A stretch of DNA of 64,000 nucleotides, from assembly GCA_934670025.1 (NCBI GenBank), contig CAKUOS010000001.1, positions 1-64,000 of the forward strand, written 5' to 3'. Below the pieces are notes generated by a model. It saw nothing but the letters and a program-made list of their open reading frames with translations. It searched no databases and was not told where the DNA came from. This DNA comes from an uncultured Oscillospiraceae bacterium (GTDB lineage Bacteria > Bacillota > Clostridia > Oscillospirales > Oscillospiraceae). Of this stretch, positions 16,100 through 24,054 are shown one piece after another. The position numbers were made by a program, and so were the translations under genes. Numbering within the stretch: the stretch's first letter is position 1; every line of letters starts with the position of its first letter.

Positions 16100-16698
16100 C
16101 GGCGCATCGCCTCCCGCATACCGGGGTTGTATTGCAGCTCCTCTTCGATCGTGCTTTCAGGCCCGTGTCCGGGCAGCACGCGCGTCTCAGGGTCGAGCTC
16201 AGACAGCCTCTTCAGTGAAAAGAGCATCTGCACGTCGCTGCCGCCGCGGAAATCCGTCCGTCCGTAGGAGCCGGCAAAGAGCGTATCGCCCGAGAAGAGC
16301 GTATCGCCGCACAGCAGGCACACCGAGCCCGGCGTATGGCCGGGCGTTGCGAGCACGCGGAACGAAAGCCCCGCGGCCTCGATCCGATCGCCGTCGCGGC
16401 AGGTATCGGTGTACGTCAGAAGGCCATTGGACATCCCGGACGGGTCGTCCTTATCGTCCTCGCTGATAAAAATGCGCGGATGACAGGCATCCTGCAACGC
16501 CTTGAGCGCGCCGATATGGTCAAAGTGCGCGTGCGTCAGCAAAATGGTATCGAGGCTCAGGCCGCGCGTTTGCAGCGCAGACAGGATCCGCGGCGCGTTG
16601 TCCGCGGGATCGATCACGACGGCGCGCGTTTCGCCGTCTTTCCAGACGAGATAGCAATTGGTGGCCAACGGGCCGAGCTGCATGGTCAGGATGTTCAT
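16096..16698 (-). CDS. MBL-fold metallo-hydrolase (glyoxalase II-like)
   Basis: 200 residues. The two-zinc motif THAHFDHIG lies at about 55-63, TPGHTPGS supplies the next histidine, SGDTLF the bridging Asp, and LPGHGPES the last histidine. This is the YcbL/GloB-like group that hydrolyses thioesters such as S-lactoylglutathione analogues. Glutathione is uncommon in clostridia, so the thiol is uncertain. The start overlaps no upstream gene; its stop overlaps the hemZ start. Confidence 0.9.
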   Translation of the reverse strand: MNILTMQLGPLATNCYLVWKDGETRAVVIDPADNAPRILSALQTRGLSLDTILLTHAHFDHIGALKALQDACHPRIFISEDDKDDPSGMSNGLLTYTDTCRDGDRIEAAGLSFRVLATPGHTPGSVCLLCGDTLFSGDTLFAGSYGRTDFRGGSDVQMLFSLKRLSELDPETRVLPGHGPESTIEEELQYNPGMREAMRR

Positions 16699-16708
16699 AG
16701 AAAACCTC

Positions 16709-17158
16709 TTATTTCAAGTCGTTCGTGTCCACGATCAGCGTCACAGGCCCGTCGTTTTCCGACGTGACCTGCATATATGCGCCGAATTCGCCGTGCTGCG
16801 GCGGAAAACCGAGGCGCTCGCACTCGGATAAAAACTGCTCGTATAGGGGAATGGCCAGATCGGGCTTTGCCGCGCCGATGAAGCTCGGCCGCCGGCCGTG
16901 GCTCACGTCGCCGTAGAGTGTAAACTGGCTGACAACGAGGACGCTGCCGCCGACGTCGGCCAGAGAACGGTTCATTTTGTCGTTTTCATCGCGGAACACG
17001 CGCAGCCCGAGGATCTTCTCCGCGAGCTTGCGGCACAGCGCGGGCGTATCGTCCGGTCCGACGCCGAGCAGGATCAGAAATCCCTTTCCGATCCGGCCGT
17101 GCACGGCGCCGTCAATCGACACGCTGGCGGAATTGACACGGGTGACAACTGCTTTCAT
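16709..17158 (-). CDS. dtd: D-aminoacyl-tRNA deacylase
   Basis: 149 residues, normal length. It carries both DTD active-site motifs, SQFTLYGD and the C-terminal NDGPVTLIVDT (Gly-cisPro region). It hydrolyses D-amino acids and glycine mischarged onto tRNA. The start is the ATG after AAAGGAT; an in-frame extension of 31 codons upstream reads through repeat sequence and is rejected. In Firmicutes dtd commonly follows rel, as here, but an inserted repeat separates them. Confidence 0.96.
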   Translation of the reverse strand: MKAVVTRVNSASVSIDGAVHGRIGKGFLILLGVGPDDTPALCRKLAEKILGLRVFRDENDKMNRSLADVGGSVLVVSQFTLYGDVSHGRRPSFIGAAKPDLAIPLYEQFLSECERLGFPPQHGEFGAYMQVTSENDGPVTLIVDTNDLK

Positions 17159-17233
17159 AGTGGTATCCTTTCGTTTTGTGGAAATGCGCCGCAGCCACGC
17201 GGGCTGACTTTGGCAGAAATCCTCCGGGAAGGT

Positions 17234-17338
17234 GTAGGGGACGATGCCCACATCGGCCCGGCAGATCGCACTGTTTTTACGGAAATTTTCGGCGAATTCG
17301 CAACTTCTGGGCGGGCCGATGTAGGCATCGGCCCCTAC
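17234..17338 (-). repeat. Dispersed repeat copy 2 (105-bp palindromic core)
   Basis: The reverse complement of this segment aligns end to end with 10367-10471 and has the same length, with about a dozen and a half scattered differences. Ends are GTAGGGG and CCCCTAC. It fills the gap between rel and dtd inside the operon, so it is transcribed and could fold as a processing or attenuation hairpin. Confidence 0.82.
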
Positions 17339-17365
17339 GGCTTTATTCCGAAAAGTCTGCGGTTC

Positions 17366-19525
17366 TTACTCCGTCCCTCTTTCGACGTTATGCACGCCCG
17401 AGATGCCGCGCAGCCGCGTGCGCACGTTTTCAAGCTCCGTGAGGTTGTGTACGCCGAAGCGCAGGCACACGATGGCGGTGCCGCCGCCGACGGAGCGGGC
17501 GCTCATTTCGCTTGTGCGCAGACGCAAAGACGTGAGAATTGTTGCAACATCCAGCATCAATCCGTCGCGGTCGTCGGCCTCGATCTCGAGAGACGTGGAG
17601 AACATCGCGTCGGGAGACTCTGCCCACGTGACCTTGACCCAGCGGCCCTTCTGCGCGGGATCCTGCGCGGCTTTGGCGTTCGGGCAGTCTCTGCGGTGGA
17701 CGGACACGCCGTAGCCCTTGGTGATGAAGCCGATGATGTCGTCGCCGGGCACCGGCGTACAGCAGCGGCTGAATTTGATCATGCACGAGCCGATATCCTC
17801 GACGATGACGCCCGAGGCATTGACGGCGGGCGCCTCCTGCCGCATGAGCGGTTTGGGCGCGAGCGTCCGGCTGGCCTTGGTCAGATCGTCGCGGATGCGG
17901 CCGACGGCCTTCGCCGCGGTCAGGCCGCCGTAGCCGATGGCGGCGTACATATCGTCCAGACAGTCGAAGCTGACCTTTTTCAGAACGATGGGCAGAACCT
18001 CTGCGTTCTGGATGAGATCGGGATCGACGCCCGCGTGGCGCAGCTCCGCGTCGAAGCTCGTCTTGCCGCGGACGATATTCTCGTCGCGCTTTTCGCGCTT
18101 GAACCACTGCTTGATCTTGATGCGCGCCTGATTCGACCGGCAGATGTTCAGCCAGTCGCGGCTCGGGCCCTTGGCCGATTTGGACGTCAGGATCTCGACG
18201 ATATCGCCGTTGTGCAGCTGCGCGTCATAGCTTGCGATGCGGTTATTGACCTTCGCGCCGATCATGGAGTTGCCGACGGCGGAGTGGATAGCGTAGGCGA
18301 AATCGATCGGCGTCGAGCCGGCCGGCAGGCTCATGACCTTGCCCTTGGGCGTGAAGACGAAGACCTCGTCGTCGAACATATCGACCTTGAGCGAGTGGAT
18401 ATAATCATCGGCCTCGACGTCCTGCTGGTTTTCCAGCAGCCGCCGCACCCACTCGAATTCCTTTTCCGATCCCTCGCCCGCGTGCTGCTTGTATTTCCAG
18501 TGCGCCGCGACGCCGTATTCCGCGGTCTGGTGCATCTCCCACGTGCGGATCTGCACCTCGAAGGGGATGCCCTGCGAGCCGATGACCGTCGTGTGCAGCG
18601 ACTGGTACATGTTGGGCTTCGGTGTGGAGATATAGTCCTTGAAGCGGCCGGGGATGGGGTTGAAAAGGTCATGGATATGGCCGAGGACGTTATAGCAGTC
18701 GGCGATGTTGTCGACGATCACGCGGAACGCGTAGAGGTCGTACAGCTCGTCGATCGTCTTGTTCTGCGCGCGCATCTTGCGGTAGATGGAGTAGGTATGC
18801 TTGATCCGCCCGTAGATCGACCCGTGGATGCCCACGGAGGCCAGACGGTTGGTGATCTTCGACTGGATGGCGTTCATGAAGCTGTTGGCGCTGTCCTCGT
18901 TCTTTTTGAGATAGTCGATGATCTCCTGATAGCCCTCAGGATCGAGGTACTGCAGCGACGTATCCTCCAGCTCCCACTTGATCTTCTGCATGCCGAGCCG
19001 GTGGGCCAGCGGCGCATAGACCTCCATCGTCTCCATGGACTTGGAGATCTGCTTGGCGGGCGTCTGGTACTGCAGGGTGCGGGTGTTGTGCAGCCGGTCG
19101 GCGATCTTGATGAGGATGACCCGGATGTCCTTCGACATGGCCATGAACATCTTGCGCAGATTTTCCATCTGCTGCTCTTCCATCGTGGAATACTGCACGC
19201 GCGTGAGCTTTGTGACGCCCTCGACAAGATTCGCCACCGTCTCACCGAACAGGCGCGAGATCTCCTCGAAGCTCGCATCGGTGTCCTCAAGACAGTCGTG
19301 CAGCAGCGCGGCCGCGATGGCGTCGGTGTCGAGGCCGATCTCGGCCACGATCTCAGCCACGGCCAGCGGATGGATGATATACGGCTCGCCGGATTTGCGC
19401 AGCTGCGTTTTATGTTTTTCGTCCGCATAGCGGTAGGCCCGCTCGATGACCTCCAGATCGGCCGACGGCGCATAGCGCGTGACCGCCTGCATCATGGACG
19501 CATAATGTTCTTCTCTGGTTTCCAT
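17366..19525 (-). CDS. rel: Bifunctional (p)ppGpp synthetase/hydrolase
   Basis: 719 residues in the standard long Rel order. The HD hydrolase domain has HDCLEDTD at 76-83 and H52; the synthetase has GRIKHTYSIYRKM at 239-251 and DYISTPKPNMYQSLHTTV at about 297-314. Then come TGS (VFVFTPKGKVMSLPAGSTPIDF), a zinc-finger/helical region and a C-terminal ACT domain. Both active sites look intact, so it should make and destroy the alarmone. ATG directly abuts the recJ stop. Confidence 0.97.
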   Translation of the reverse strand: METREEHYASMMQAVTRYAPSADLEVIERAYRYADEKHKTQLRKSGEPYIIHPLAVAEIVAEIGLDTDAIAAALLHDCLEDTDASFEEISRLFGETVANLVEGVTKLTRVQYSTMEEQQMENLRKMFMAMSKDIRVILIKIADRLHNTRTLQYQTPAKQISKSMETMEVYAPLAHRLGMQKIKWELEDTSLQYLDPEGYQEIIDYLKKNEDSANSFMNAIQSKITNRLASVGIHGSIYGRIKHTYSIYRKMRAQNKTIDELYDLYAFRVIVDNIADCYNVLGHIHDLFNPIPGRFKDYISTPKPNMYQSLHTTVIGSQGIPFEVQIRTWEMHQTAEYGVAAHWKYKQHAGEGSEKEFEWVRRLLENQQDVEADDYIHSLKVDMFDDEVFVFTPKGKVMSLPAGSTPIDFAYAIHSAVGNSMIGAKVNNRIASYDAQLHNGDIVEILTSKSAKGPSRDWLNICRSNQARIKIKQWFKREKRDENIVRGKTSFDAELRHAGVDPDLIQNAEVLPIVLKKVSFDCLDDMYAAIGYGGLTAAKAVGRIRDDLTKASRTLAPKPLMRQEAPAVNASGVIVEDIGSCMIKFSRCCTPVPGDDIIGFITKGYGVSVHRRDCPNAKAAQDPAQKGRWVKVTWAESPDAMFSTSLEIEADDRDGLMLDVATILTSLRLRTSEMSARSVGGGTAIVCLRFGVHNLTELENVRTRLRGISGVHNVERGTE

Positions 19526-21595
19526 TCAGATCCCTGCCTTTTGTTTTTTCAGGTGGATGAGGATCGGGCTTTGCTCCAGATCGACCTTGCGGCCGTCTGC
19601 GCACAGGCGGATGTGCAGCGCCTTGGGGCGCTGTTCGAGCTGCAAAAGCCCCTGCTCGGCAAATACGTCGAGACAAACGCGCGTTTTGGCCGGGCTGAGC
19701 GCCAGCCCGGTGCAGCGGGAGATCTTGCGGCTGAGGCAGCCGAGCTCCTCAGCCAGCTGTTCGTCCCGGCAGAATGCGGATAAGTACCGCCAGACGGCGA
19801 CAAAGTCCTGCCGCGTGGGCAGAAGCTCGCCGGCCTCGGCGCAGCTGAGCGCGTCGCCCGCCAGATGGCGCTGATAGAGCGCGCGGTCGTGCGTCTGCAC
19901 ACGGCGGATCGTCTCATCCGGGCGGATATCGACGATGTTGAGCTGTACGGTCCGCACGCCGCGGTATTCGTTGATCTGCGGCGTGAACGCCGCGTCGACG
20001 ATGTCGCCCTGCGCCACGGCGGCGCGCTGGGCGTTGGTGGAAAAGAAGATCGCGCCCCAGCTGTACGGGCCCTTGCCCAGACGCAGGCGCAGATGCTTGC
20101 CGCCGCCGACCTCGCCGAGCTCCGTCACATGGAGCCCTCTCATGCACAAAACCGGCCGCGGGCAGCCCGCGCCGCACGGTTCGAGATCGCCGAGCGCCTG
20201 GATGTTTGCGATCGTCAGCAGCTCCGGCGGGATCTCGCAGTCGATCTGTAACGCGGTGCTGCACTGTTCCGAGCGGCGGAATTCGCCGCACAGCTGCAAA
20301 ATTTTCTCCCGGAAGGGCTCGATGCACGCGCGGCGGATGGTAAAGCCCGCGGCAAGCTCGTGCCCGCCGTAGCTTTCCAGCAGCGCCGAGAGCTGTTCGA
20401 GCGAACGGAAAAGATTGAAGCCGCCATACGAGCGCGACGAGGCCTTGCCCTTGTCGCCGTCAAGGCAGATCAGAAACGTCGGGCAGCTGTACTCCTCGGC
20501 CATGCGCGAGGCCACGATGCCCACCACGCCCTGATGCCAGCTTTCGTCGGCCAGCACGATGGCCTCCGGAGGGCCGCCGGCGGGCAGCTTGTCCACGGCG
20601 GACTGATAGATGCTGCTTTCGATCTCCTGCCGGCGGCGGTTCAGACGGCACAGATGCGCCGCAAGCTCGACCGCGCGCGTCGCGTCCTTCGTCAGAAACA
20701 GCTCCACCGCGACGTCGACCTCGCCCATGCGCCCGGCGGCGTTGATGCGCGGCGCGAGCGTATAGCCGACGATCCCGGCCGTGATGGGCCCTCTCTGGAT
20801 GGAGCATTCGGCCATCAGCGCGGCCAGACCCACGCGCCGGGGATTTTCCAGCGCCTTGAGACCGCGCGCGACCATCGTGCGGTTTTCACCCACGAGCGGC
20901 ATCACGTCCGCGACGGTGCCGAGGCACAGAAGGTCGCAGTATTCGTCCAGCAGCTTTTCCTGCGAACCGGCAATGGCCGCCGCGAGCTTGAACGCCACGC
21001 CGACGCCCGCCATTTCCGTGACCGGCTGCGGCTGATCCCTGCGGTGCGGATCGACGAGCGCGACGGCCTCGGGCAGTTCGTTTTTACACTCGTGGTGGTC
21101 GGTGATGACAAGATCGATGCCAAGCGCGCGGCACAGCTGCGCCTCCTGATTGGCGGTAATGCCGCAGTCGACCGTCACGATCAGCTCCACGCCCTGCTTT
21201 TTGAGCGTGTCGATGGCGAGGGCGTTGAGCCCGTAGCCCTCTTCGAGCCGCGCGGGGATATAGCTCGTGACGTGGCCGCCGCGGCTGCGCAGAAACTCGG
21301 TGAGCAGGCACGTGGCCGTGATGCCGTCGACGTCGTAATCGCCGAAAACGGCGATATGCTCGCGCCGCTGCAGCGCCAGCTTCAGCCGCGCAGCGGCCTT
21401 GTCCATGTCGAGCAGGTCAAACGGCGACGACAGGGGCGAGCTGCATGAGAGAAATTCGCGCGCCGCCGAGGGCGTGCGATAGCCGCGGCTGCACAAAAGC
21501 GCCGCGGTGATCGGCGAAAAGCCCGCCTCGCACAATCCTTGCGCGTCGGCAGGCACATAGGACGAGATCGTCCAGGTTCCATACTTCAATTCCAA
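19526..21595 (-). CDS. recJ: Single-stranded-DNA-specific exonuclease RecJ
   Basis: About 689 residues. DHH phosphoesterase motifs: FGDYDVDGITA, VDCGITA, ITDHHE, then the DHHA1 region with GGHELAAGF, an OB domain, and the C-terminal extension typical of Firmicutes. It degrades ssDNA 5'-3' in recombination and repair. The only upstream ATG in frame (21655) lies within the promoter, so the start must be downstream. TTG at 21595 (GGATG a few bases before) is my choice, with TTG at 21589 as alternative. Heads the operon recJ-rel-dtd. Confidence 0.93.
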   Translation of the reverse strand: MELKYGTWTISSYVPADAQGLCEAGFSPITAALLCSRGYRTPSAAREFLSCSSPLSSPFDLLDMDKAAARLKLALQRREHIAVFGDYDVDGITATCLLTEFLRSRGGHVTSYIPARLEEGYGLNALAIDTLKKQGVELIVTVDCGITANQEAQLCRALGIDLVITDHHECKNELPEAVALVDPHRRDQPQPVTEMAGVGVAFKLAAAIAGSQEKLLDEYCDLLCLGTVADVMPLVGENRTMVARGLKALENPRRVGLAALMAECSIQRGPITAGIVGYTLAPRINAAGRMGEVDVAVELFLTKDATRAVELAAHLCRLNRRRQEIESSIYQSAVDKLPAGGPPEAIVLADESWHQGVVGIVASRMAEEYSCPTFLICLDGDKGKASSRSYGGFNLFRSLEQLSALLESYGGHELAAGFTIRRACIEPFREKILQLCGEFRRSEQCSTALQIDCEIPPELLTIANIQALGDLEPCGAGCPRPVLCMRGLHVTELGEVGGGKHLRLRLGKGPYSWGAIFFSTNAQRAAVAQGDIVDAAFTPQINEYRGVRTVQLNIVDIRPDETIRRVQTHDRALYQRHLAGDALSCAEAGELLPTRQDFVAVWRYLSAFCRDEQLAEELGCLSRKISRCTGLALSPAKTRVCLDVFAEQGLLQLEQRPKALHIRLCADGRKVDLEQSPILIHLKKQKAGI

Positions 21596-21628
21596 TGCAC
21601 ATCCATTATCTTTTTTCTTTTTGGGAGT

Positions 21629-21657
21629 ATTATAGCATTCCGCGCGCGATATCACAA
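21629..21657 (-). promoter_or_regulatory. Promoter of the recJ-rel operon
   Basis: Minus strand: TTGTGA, 17 bases, TATAAT, followed by a purine-rich leader. It rules out the farther ATG as recJ start. Confidence 0.75.
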
Positions 21658-21783
21658 TACAAAATGTGCCTGTTTGCTCCCTTTTGCCAGAAGTGCACAG
21701 AAACCGGCGGCAAAAAAGACGCGATTTGGCTTTTCTTTGCCGCCGGGATATGGTACAGTAGCGGCAGGAAGGGAGGCGGTGTC

Positions 21784-22644
21784 ATGGAAAAACGACCACG
21801 GCCCGGCCGGCGCGTGTGGCTGCTGCCGGCGGCGGCCATGCTGCTCGGCGCGGCATGGTTTGAAAACTTTACGCTCTCCTGCACGGCGCTCACCGCGCGC
21901 AGCCGCGCGCTGCCGCCCGCATTCGACGGGCTGCGGATCGTGCAGCTGTCCGATCTGCACGGGCGCGAATTCGGCGCGCAGAGCCAGAGGCTCCTTGCGC
22001 GCGTGCGGGCGCAGGAACCGGATCTCATCGCGCTGACCGGCGATCTGGCCGACGAATATACCGACGTCTCGATGCTGCGGCCGCTGCTCGAGGGCTTGAC
22101 GGCGCTCGCGCCGGTCTTTTACGTGACGGGCAATCACGAATGGGTGCTGGCGCGGCGCGAGCGGCAGGCGCTGTTCGCGCTTCTTGACGAGACGGGCGTG
22201 GTGCGGCTGCAAAACGAATACCGGCGGCTGCAAAAGGGCGGCGCGTCGATCGCCGTCGCGGGCGTCGACGACCGCAACGGGCCCTATGACAAAAAGACCC
22301 CGCAGCAGCTCGTGCGCGAGATCCGCGCCGCCGAGGGCGAGGATGCGTATATCCTGATGCTTTCGCACCGCAACGACGAGCTGGCGCAGTGGACGCGGCT
22401 CGGCGTGCAGACAGTCCTGTGCGGACACGGGCACGGCGGCATCGTGCGTCTGCCGGTGCTCGGCGGCGTGTTCGGCACGCATCACGATCTGTTCCCGGAC
22501 GAGGACGCCGGGCTTTATACGGCCGGCGAAACGTCCATGGTCGTCAGCCGCGGGCTTGGCGGCAGCCGGAAGCTGCCGCTGCGCATCGGCAACCGTCCGG
22601 AGATCGTAACCGTCGTTTTGAAAACAGAATCCGGAAACATTTGA
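21784..22644 (+). CDS. Membrane-anchored metallophosphoesterase (YaeI/YkuE-like)
   Basis: 286 residues. A basic N-terminus and one hydrophobic helix (about 11-28) form a signal anchor. The calcineurin-like metal motifs follow: LSDLHG, LTGDLAD, GNHEW, LSHRND and GHGHGG. Relatives such as YaeI and YkuE are membrane-tethered phosphodiesterases, some acting on lipid A or teichoic-acid related substrates; the substrate here is unknown. Strong GGAGG site; divergent from recJ. Confidence 0.88.
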   Translation: MEKRPRPGRRVWLLPAAAMLLGAAWFENFTLSCTALTARSRALPPAFDGLRIVQLSDLHGREFGAQSQRLLARVRAQEPDLIALTGDLADEYTDVSMLRPLLEGLTALAPVFYVTGNHEWVLARRERQALFALLDETGVVRLQNEYRRLQKGGASIAVAGVDDRNGPYDKKTPQQLVREIRAAEGEDAYILMLSHRNDELAQWTRLGVQTVLCGHGHGGIVRLPVLGGVFGTHHDLFPDEDAGLYTAGETSMVVSRGLGGSRKLPLRIGNRPEIVTVVLKTESGNI

Positions 22645-22672
22645 ACTTTTTATAAACAATCCCGCCGTCTGC

Positions 22673-22700
22673 TTGTATTTTCTGGGCAGGTTTCTATAAT
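22673..22700 (+). promoter_or_regulatory. Promoter of the zinc-ribbon membrane protein gene
   Basis: TTGTAT, 16 bases, TATAAT. Confidence 0.65.
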
Positions 22701-22738
22701 AGACTCCATCAGAAAGTTTTATGGACGGAGTGACGAAT

Positions 22739-23125
22739 ATGTTTCGGAAAATAGCAGATGCGCTGCGCAGATTCATGATGGGGCGCTACGGCACCGACAA
22801 GCTCAACCAGTGGCTGCTCGGCGCGGCGGTCGTTCTGCTGCTCATCAGTCTTATCGGCAGCCGCTTCGCGCCGTGGATGGCGGTTTTGAGCTACGTGGCG
22901 TATGTGCCGCTGCTGTGGTCGATCTTCCGGATGTACTCGCGCAACATCGCGGCGCGCCGCCGGGAAAACGCCGCGTTCCAGCGCTTTTTCAGCCGCCTGA
23001 CGGATAAGCAGTATCGTTATTTCCGCTGCCCGGGCTGCAAGCAGGTCGTGCGCGTGCCGCGCGGCAAGGGAAAGATCAACATCCGCTGCCCGAAATGCAG
23101 CCGCCAGTTCATCAAAAAGACCTGA
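22739..23125 (+). CDS. Small membrane protein with C-terminal zinc ribbon
   Basis: 128 residues. Basic amphipathic N-terminus (MFRKIADALRRFMMGRYG), two adjacent hydrophobic helices (about 28-45 and 48-66), then a basic cytoplasmic tail with a zinc ribbon: CPGCKQVVRVPRGKGKINIRCPKC (motif CxxC...CxxC) ending QFIKKT. Widespread in Oscillospiraceae-type genomes as an uncharacterised protein. I chose the ATG with GGAG eight bases upstream; an ATG 18 bases earlier lacks one. The ribbon could bind nucleic acid or protein. Own promoter, single gene. Confidence 0.8.
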   Translation: MFRKIADALRRFMMGRYGTDKLNQWLLGAAVVLLLISLIGSRFAPWMAVLSYVAYVPLLWSIFRMYSRNIAARRRENAAFQRFFSRLTDKQYRYFRCPGCKQVVRVPRGKGKINIRCPKCSRQFIKKT

Positions 23126-23139
23126 ACGCAAAAAATCCC

Positions 23140-23168
23140 TTGATTTTACGCCCTGCGCCTGTTATAAT
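23140..23168 (+). promoter_or_regulatory. Promoter of tRNA-Ser
   Basis: TTGATT, 17 bases, TATAAT, 19 bases before the mature tRNA 5' end. Confidence 0.85.
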
Positions 23169-23187
23169 GATTCCCGCAATTGCATAA

Positions 23188-23278
23188 GGAGCGGTATCGA
23201 AGTGGTTATAACGGCCCTGACTCGAAATCAGGTGTACCGGCAACGGTACCGTGGGTTCGAATCCCACCCGCTCCGCCA
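23188..23278 (+). tRNA. tRNA-Ser (CGA)
   Basis: Class II tRNA: acceptor GGAGCGG/CCGCTCC, anticodon stem CCTGA/TCAGG with loop CTCGAAA giving CGA, a long variable arm (GTACCGGCAACGGTAC), T-loop GTTCGAATC and encoded CCA. Confidence 0.97.
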
Positions 23279-23280
23279 TA

Positions 23281-23312
23281 GAAAGTCCTCCGTCGTAAGA
23301 CGGGGGACTTTC
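23281..23312 (+). terminator. Hairpin after tRNA-Ser
   Basis: 14-bp stem with one wobble (GAAAGTCCTCCGTC/GACGGGGGACTTTC), GTAA loop, immediately 3' of the tRNA; no long T tract. It could end transcription weakly or guide 3' processing. Confidence 0.55.
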
Positions 23313-23319
23313 TATCCGA

Positions 23320-23413
23320 GGTGGGATTCGAAAGGCGGCTCTTGGCGTCATGCCGGTGGCATGACGCAACCGCCGTGGCTTTTCCGCAGAAAAGGAATCC
23401 CACCCGCTCCGCC
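23320..23413 (+). repeat. Palindromic unit containing a duplicate of the tRNA-Ser 3' end
   Basis: GGTGGGATTC (23320-23329) pairs with GAATCCCACC (23395-23404), GGCGG with CCGCC, and GCGTCATGCC with GGCATGACGC, making a long interrupted hairpin. The right arm and following bases (23396-23413) repeat exactly 18 bases of the tRNA-Ser 3' end (23260-23277). No reading frame. It resembles a tRNA-derived repeat or the relic of an integration event. Confidence 0.6.
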
Positions 23414-23458
23414 TGCGGGCGGGAATTGAACGCGCAAGACGACGTCCGCAGACTAGTG

Positions 23459-23497
23459 CCGCACGCGAACCGCCGTAGGCGGCTCTTACGCGTGCGG
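23459..23497 (+). other. Stem-loop in the tRNA-Ser downstream region
   Basis: CCGCACGCG/CGCGTGCGG outer stem with an inner CCGCC/GGCGG hairpin. Together with the preceding palindrome it fills a gene-free stretch from 23279 to 23785. I see no protein-coding signal there. Confidence 0.5.
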
Positions 23498-23587
23498 CCA
23501 CCCCTGATGGGTTTCTTGCACACATTCTTCCTTTCCGAAAACGGGAATCTCTGCGTTCATCTCGACAGCAAAGGTCTTTCTCGCTTC

Positions 23588-23627
23588 AAAATCGCAATCG
23601 CTTCGCTGGGTTGCGATTTTGTTTTTT
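23588..23627 (+). terminator. Strong intrinsic terminator downstream of tRNA-Ser
   Basis: Stem AAAATCGCAA/TTGCGATTTT with a 13-base loop, then G and six T residues. It would end any transcript that passes the palindromic region after tRNA-Ser. Confidence 0.85.
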
Positions 23628-23785
23628 AGTTTTGCGTGTCTTTTCTTTTTGGCGGAGTGCGGTCTGCCGCGCGGGCTGCATCTCGCCGCAACTGGGCGAC
23701 GCACACTTTGTGCAATTTGTCCATTTGCATGATTTTGCGCATTTGTGGTAAACTGAGGGCAAAGACGCGGAAAGGAGCGATTTTT

Positions 23786-24004
23786 ATGAATGAATACGAA
23801 GTGCTGATCGAGAAGATCAATCCCTGCGGCGGTGAGGCCCACGCGGACCGCGAGTTCAGGGAGGTCAAGGCGACGAGCCCCGAGGCATATGTCCGCGCGA
23901 CAGACAGCTACCCCGTCCTGGACTCCGGTAAAAACGCCGACGGCGACACGGTCATCACCACCGGCGACGGCAGCGTCATGATCCGCTACACGTTCACGGC
24001 GTAA
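23786..24004 (+). CDS. Hypothetical 72-residue protein
   Basis: Starts MNEYEVLIEKINPCGGEAHA after a strong AAAGGAG site. Acidic, predicted mainly beta, no signal peptide or membrane segment. A conserved-looking Pro-Cys-Gly-Gly turn sits near the start. I do not recognise the family. It has its own possible promoter (TTGCAT, 18 bases, TAAACT) and a strong terminator 11 bases after the stop, so it is a real, separately expressed single gene. Confidence 0.75.
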   Translation: MNEYEVLIEKINPCGGEAHADREFREVKATSPEAYVRATDSYPVLDSGKNADGDTVITTGDGSVMIRYTFTA

Positions 24005-24012
24005 AATATGAC

Positions 24013-24047
24013 AAAACGCCCGCGTTCATCGGAACGCGGGCGTTTTT
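24013..24047 (+). terminator. Bidirectional terminator
   Basis: 12-bp stem ACGCCCGCGTTC/GAACGCGGGCGT with ATCG loop, T run on the right and A run on the left. It serves both the 72-residue gene and the convergent divIVA operon. Confidence 0.9.
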
Positions 24048-24054
24048 CTGTGCG

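Noticed and set aside
16898-19783. 961-codon open frame on the plus strand across rel and dtd
   Set aside because: Antisense to rel and dtd, both with complete conserved motifs. The frame lacks a ribosome site and has the Arg/Ala/Asp/Val bias of a GC-rich antisense shadow.
23206-23629. Open frames of about 100 codons around and after tRNA-Ser
   Set aside because: They run through the tRNA, palindromes and a terminator; composition is determined by these structures, not by coding.
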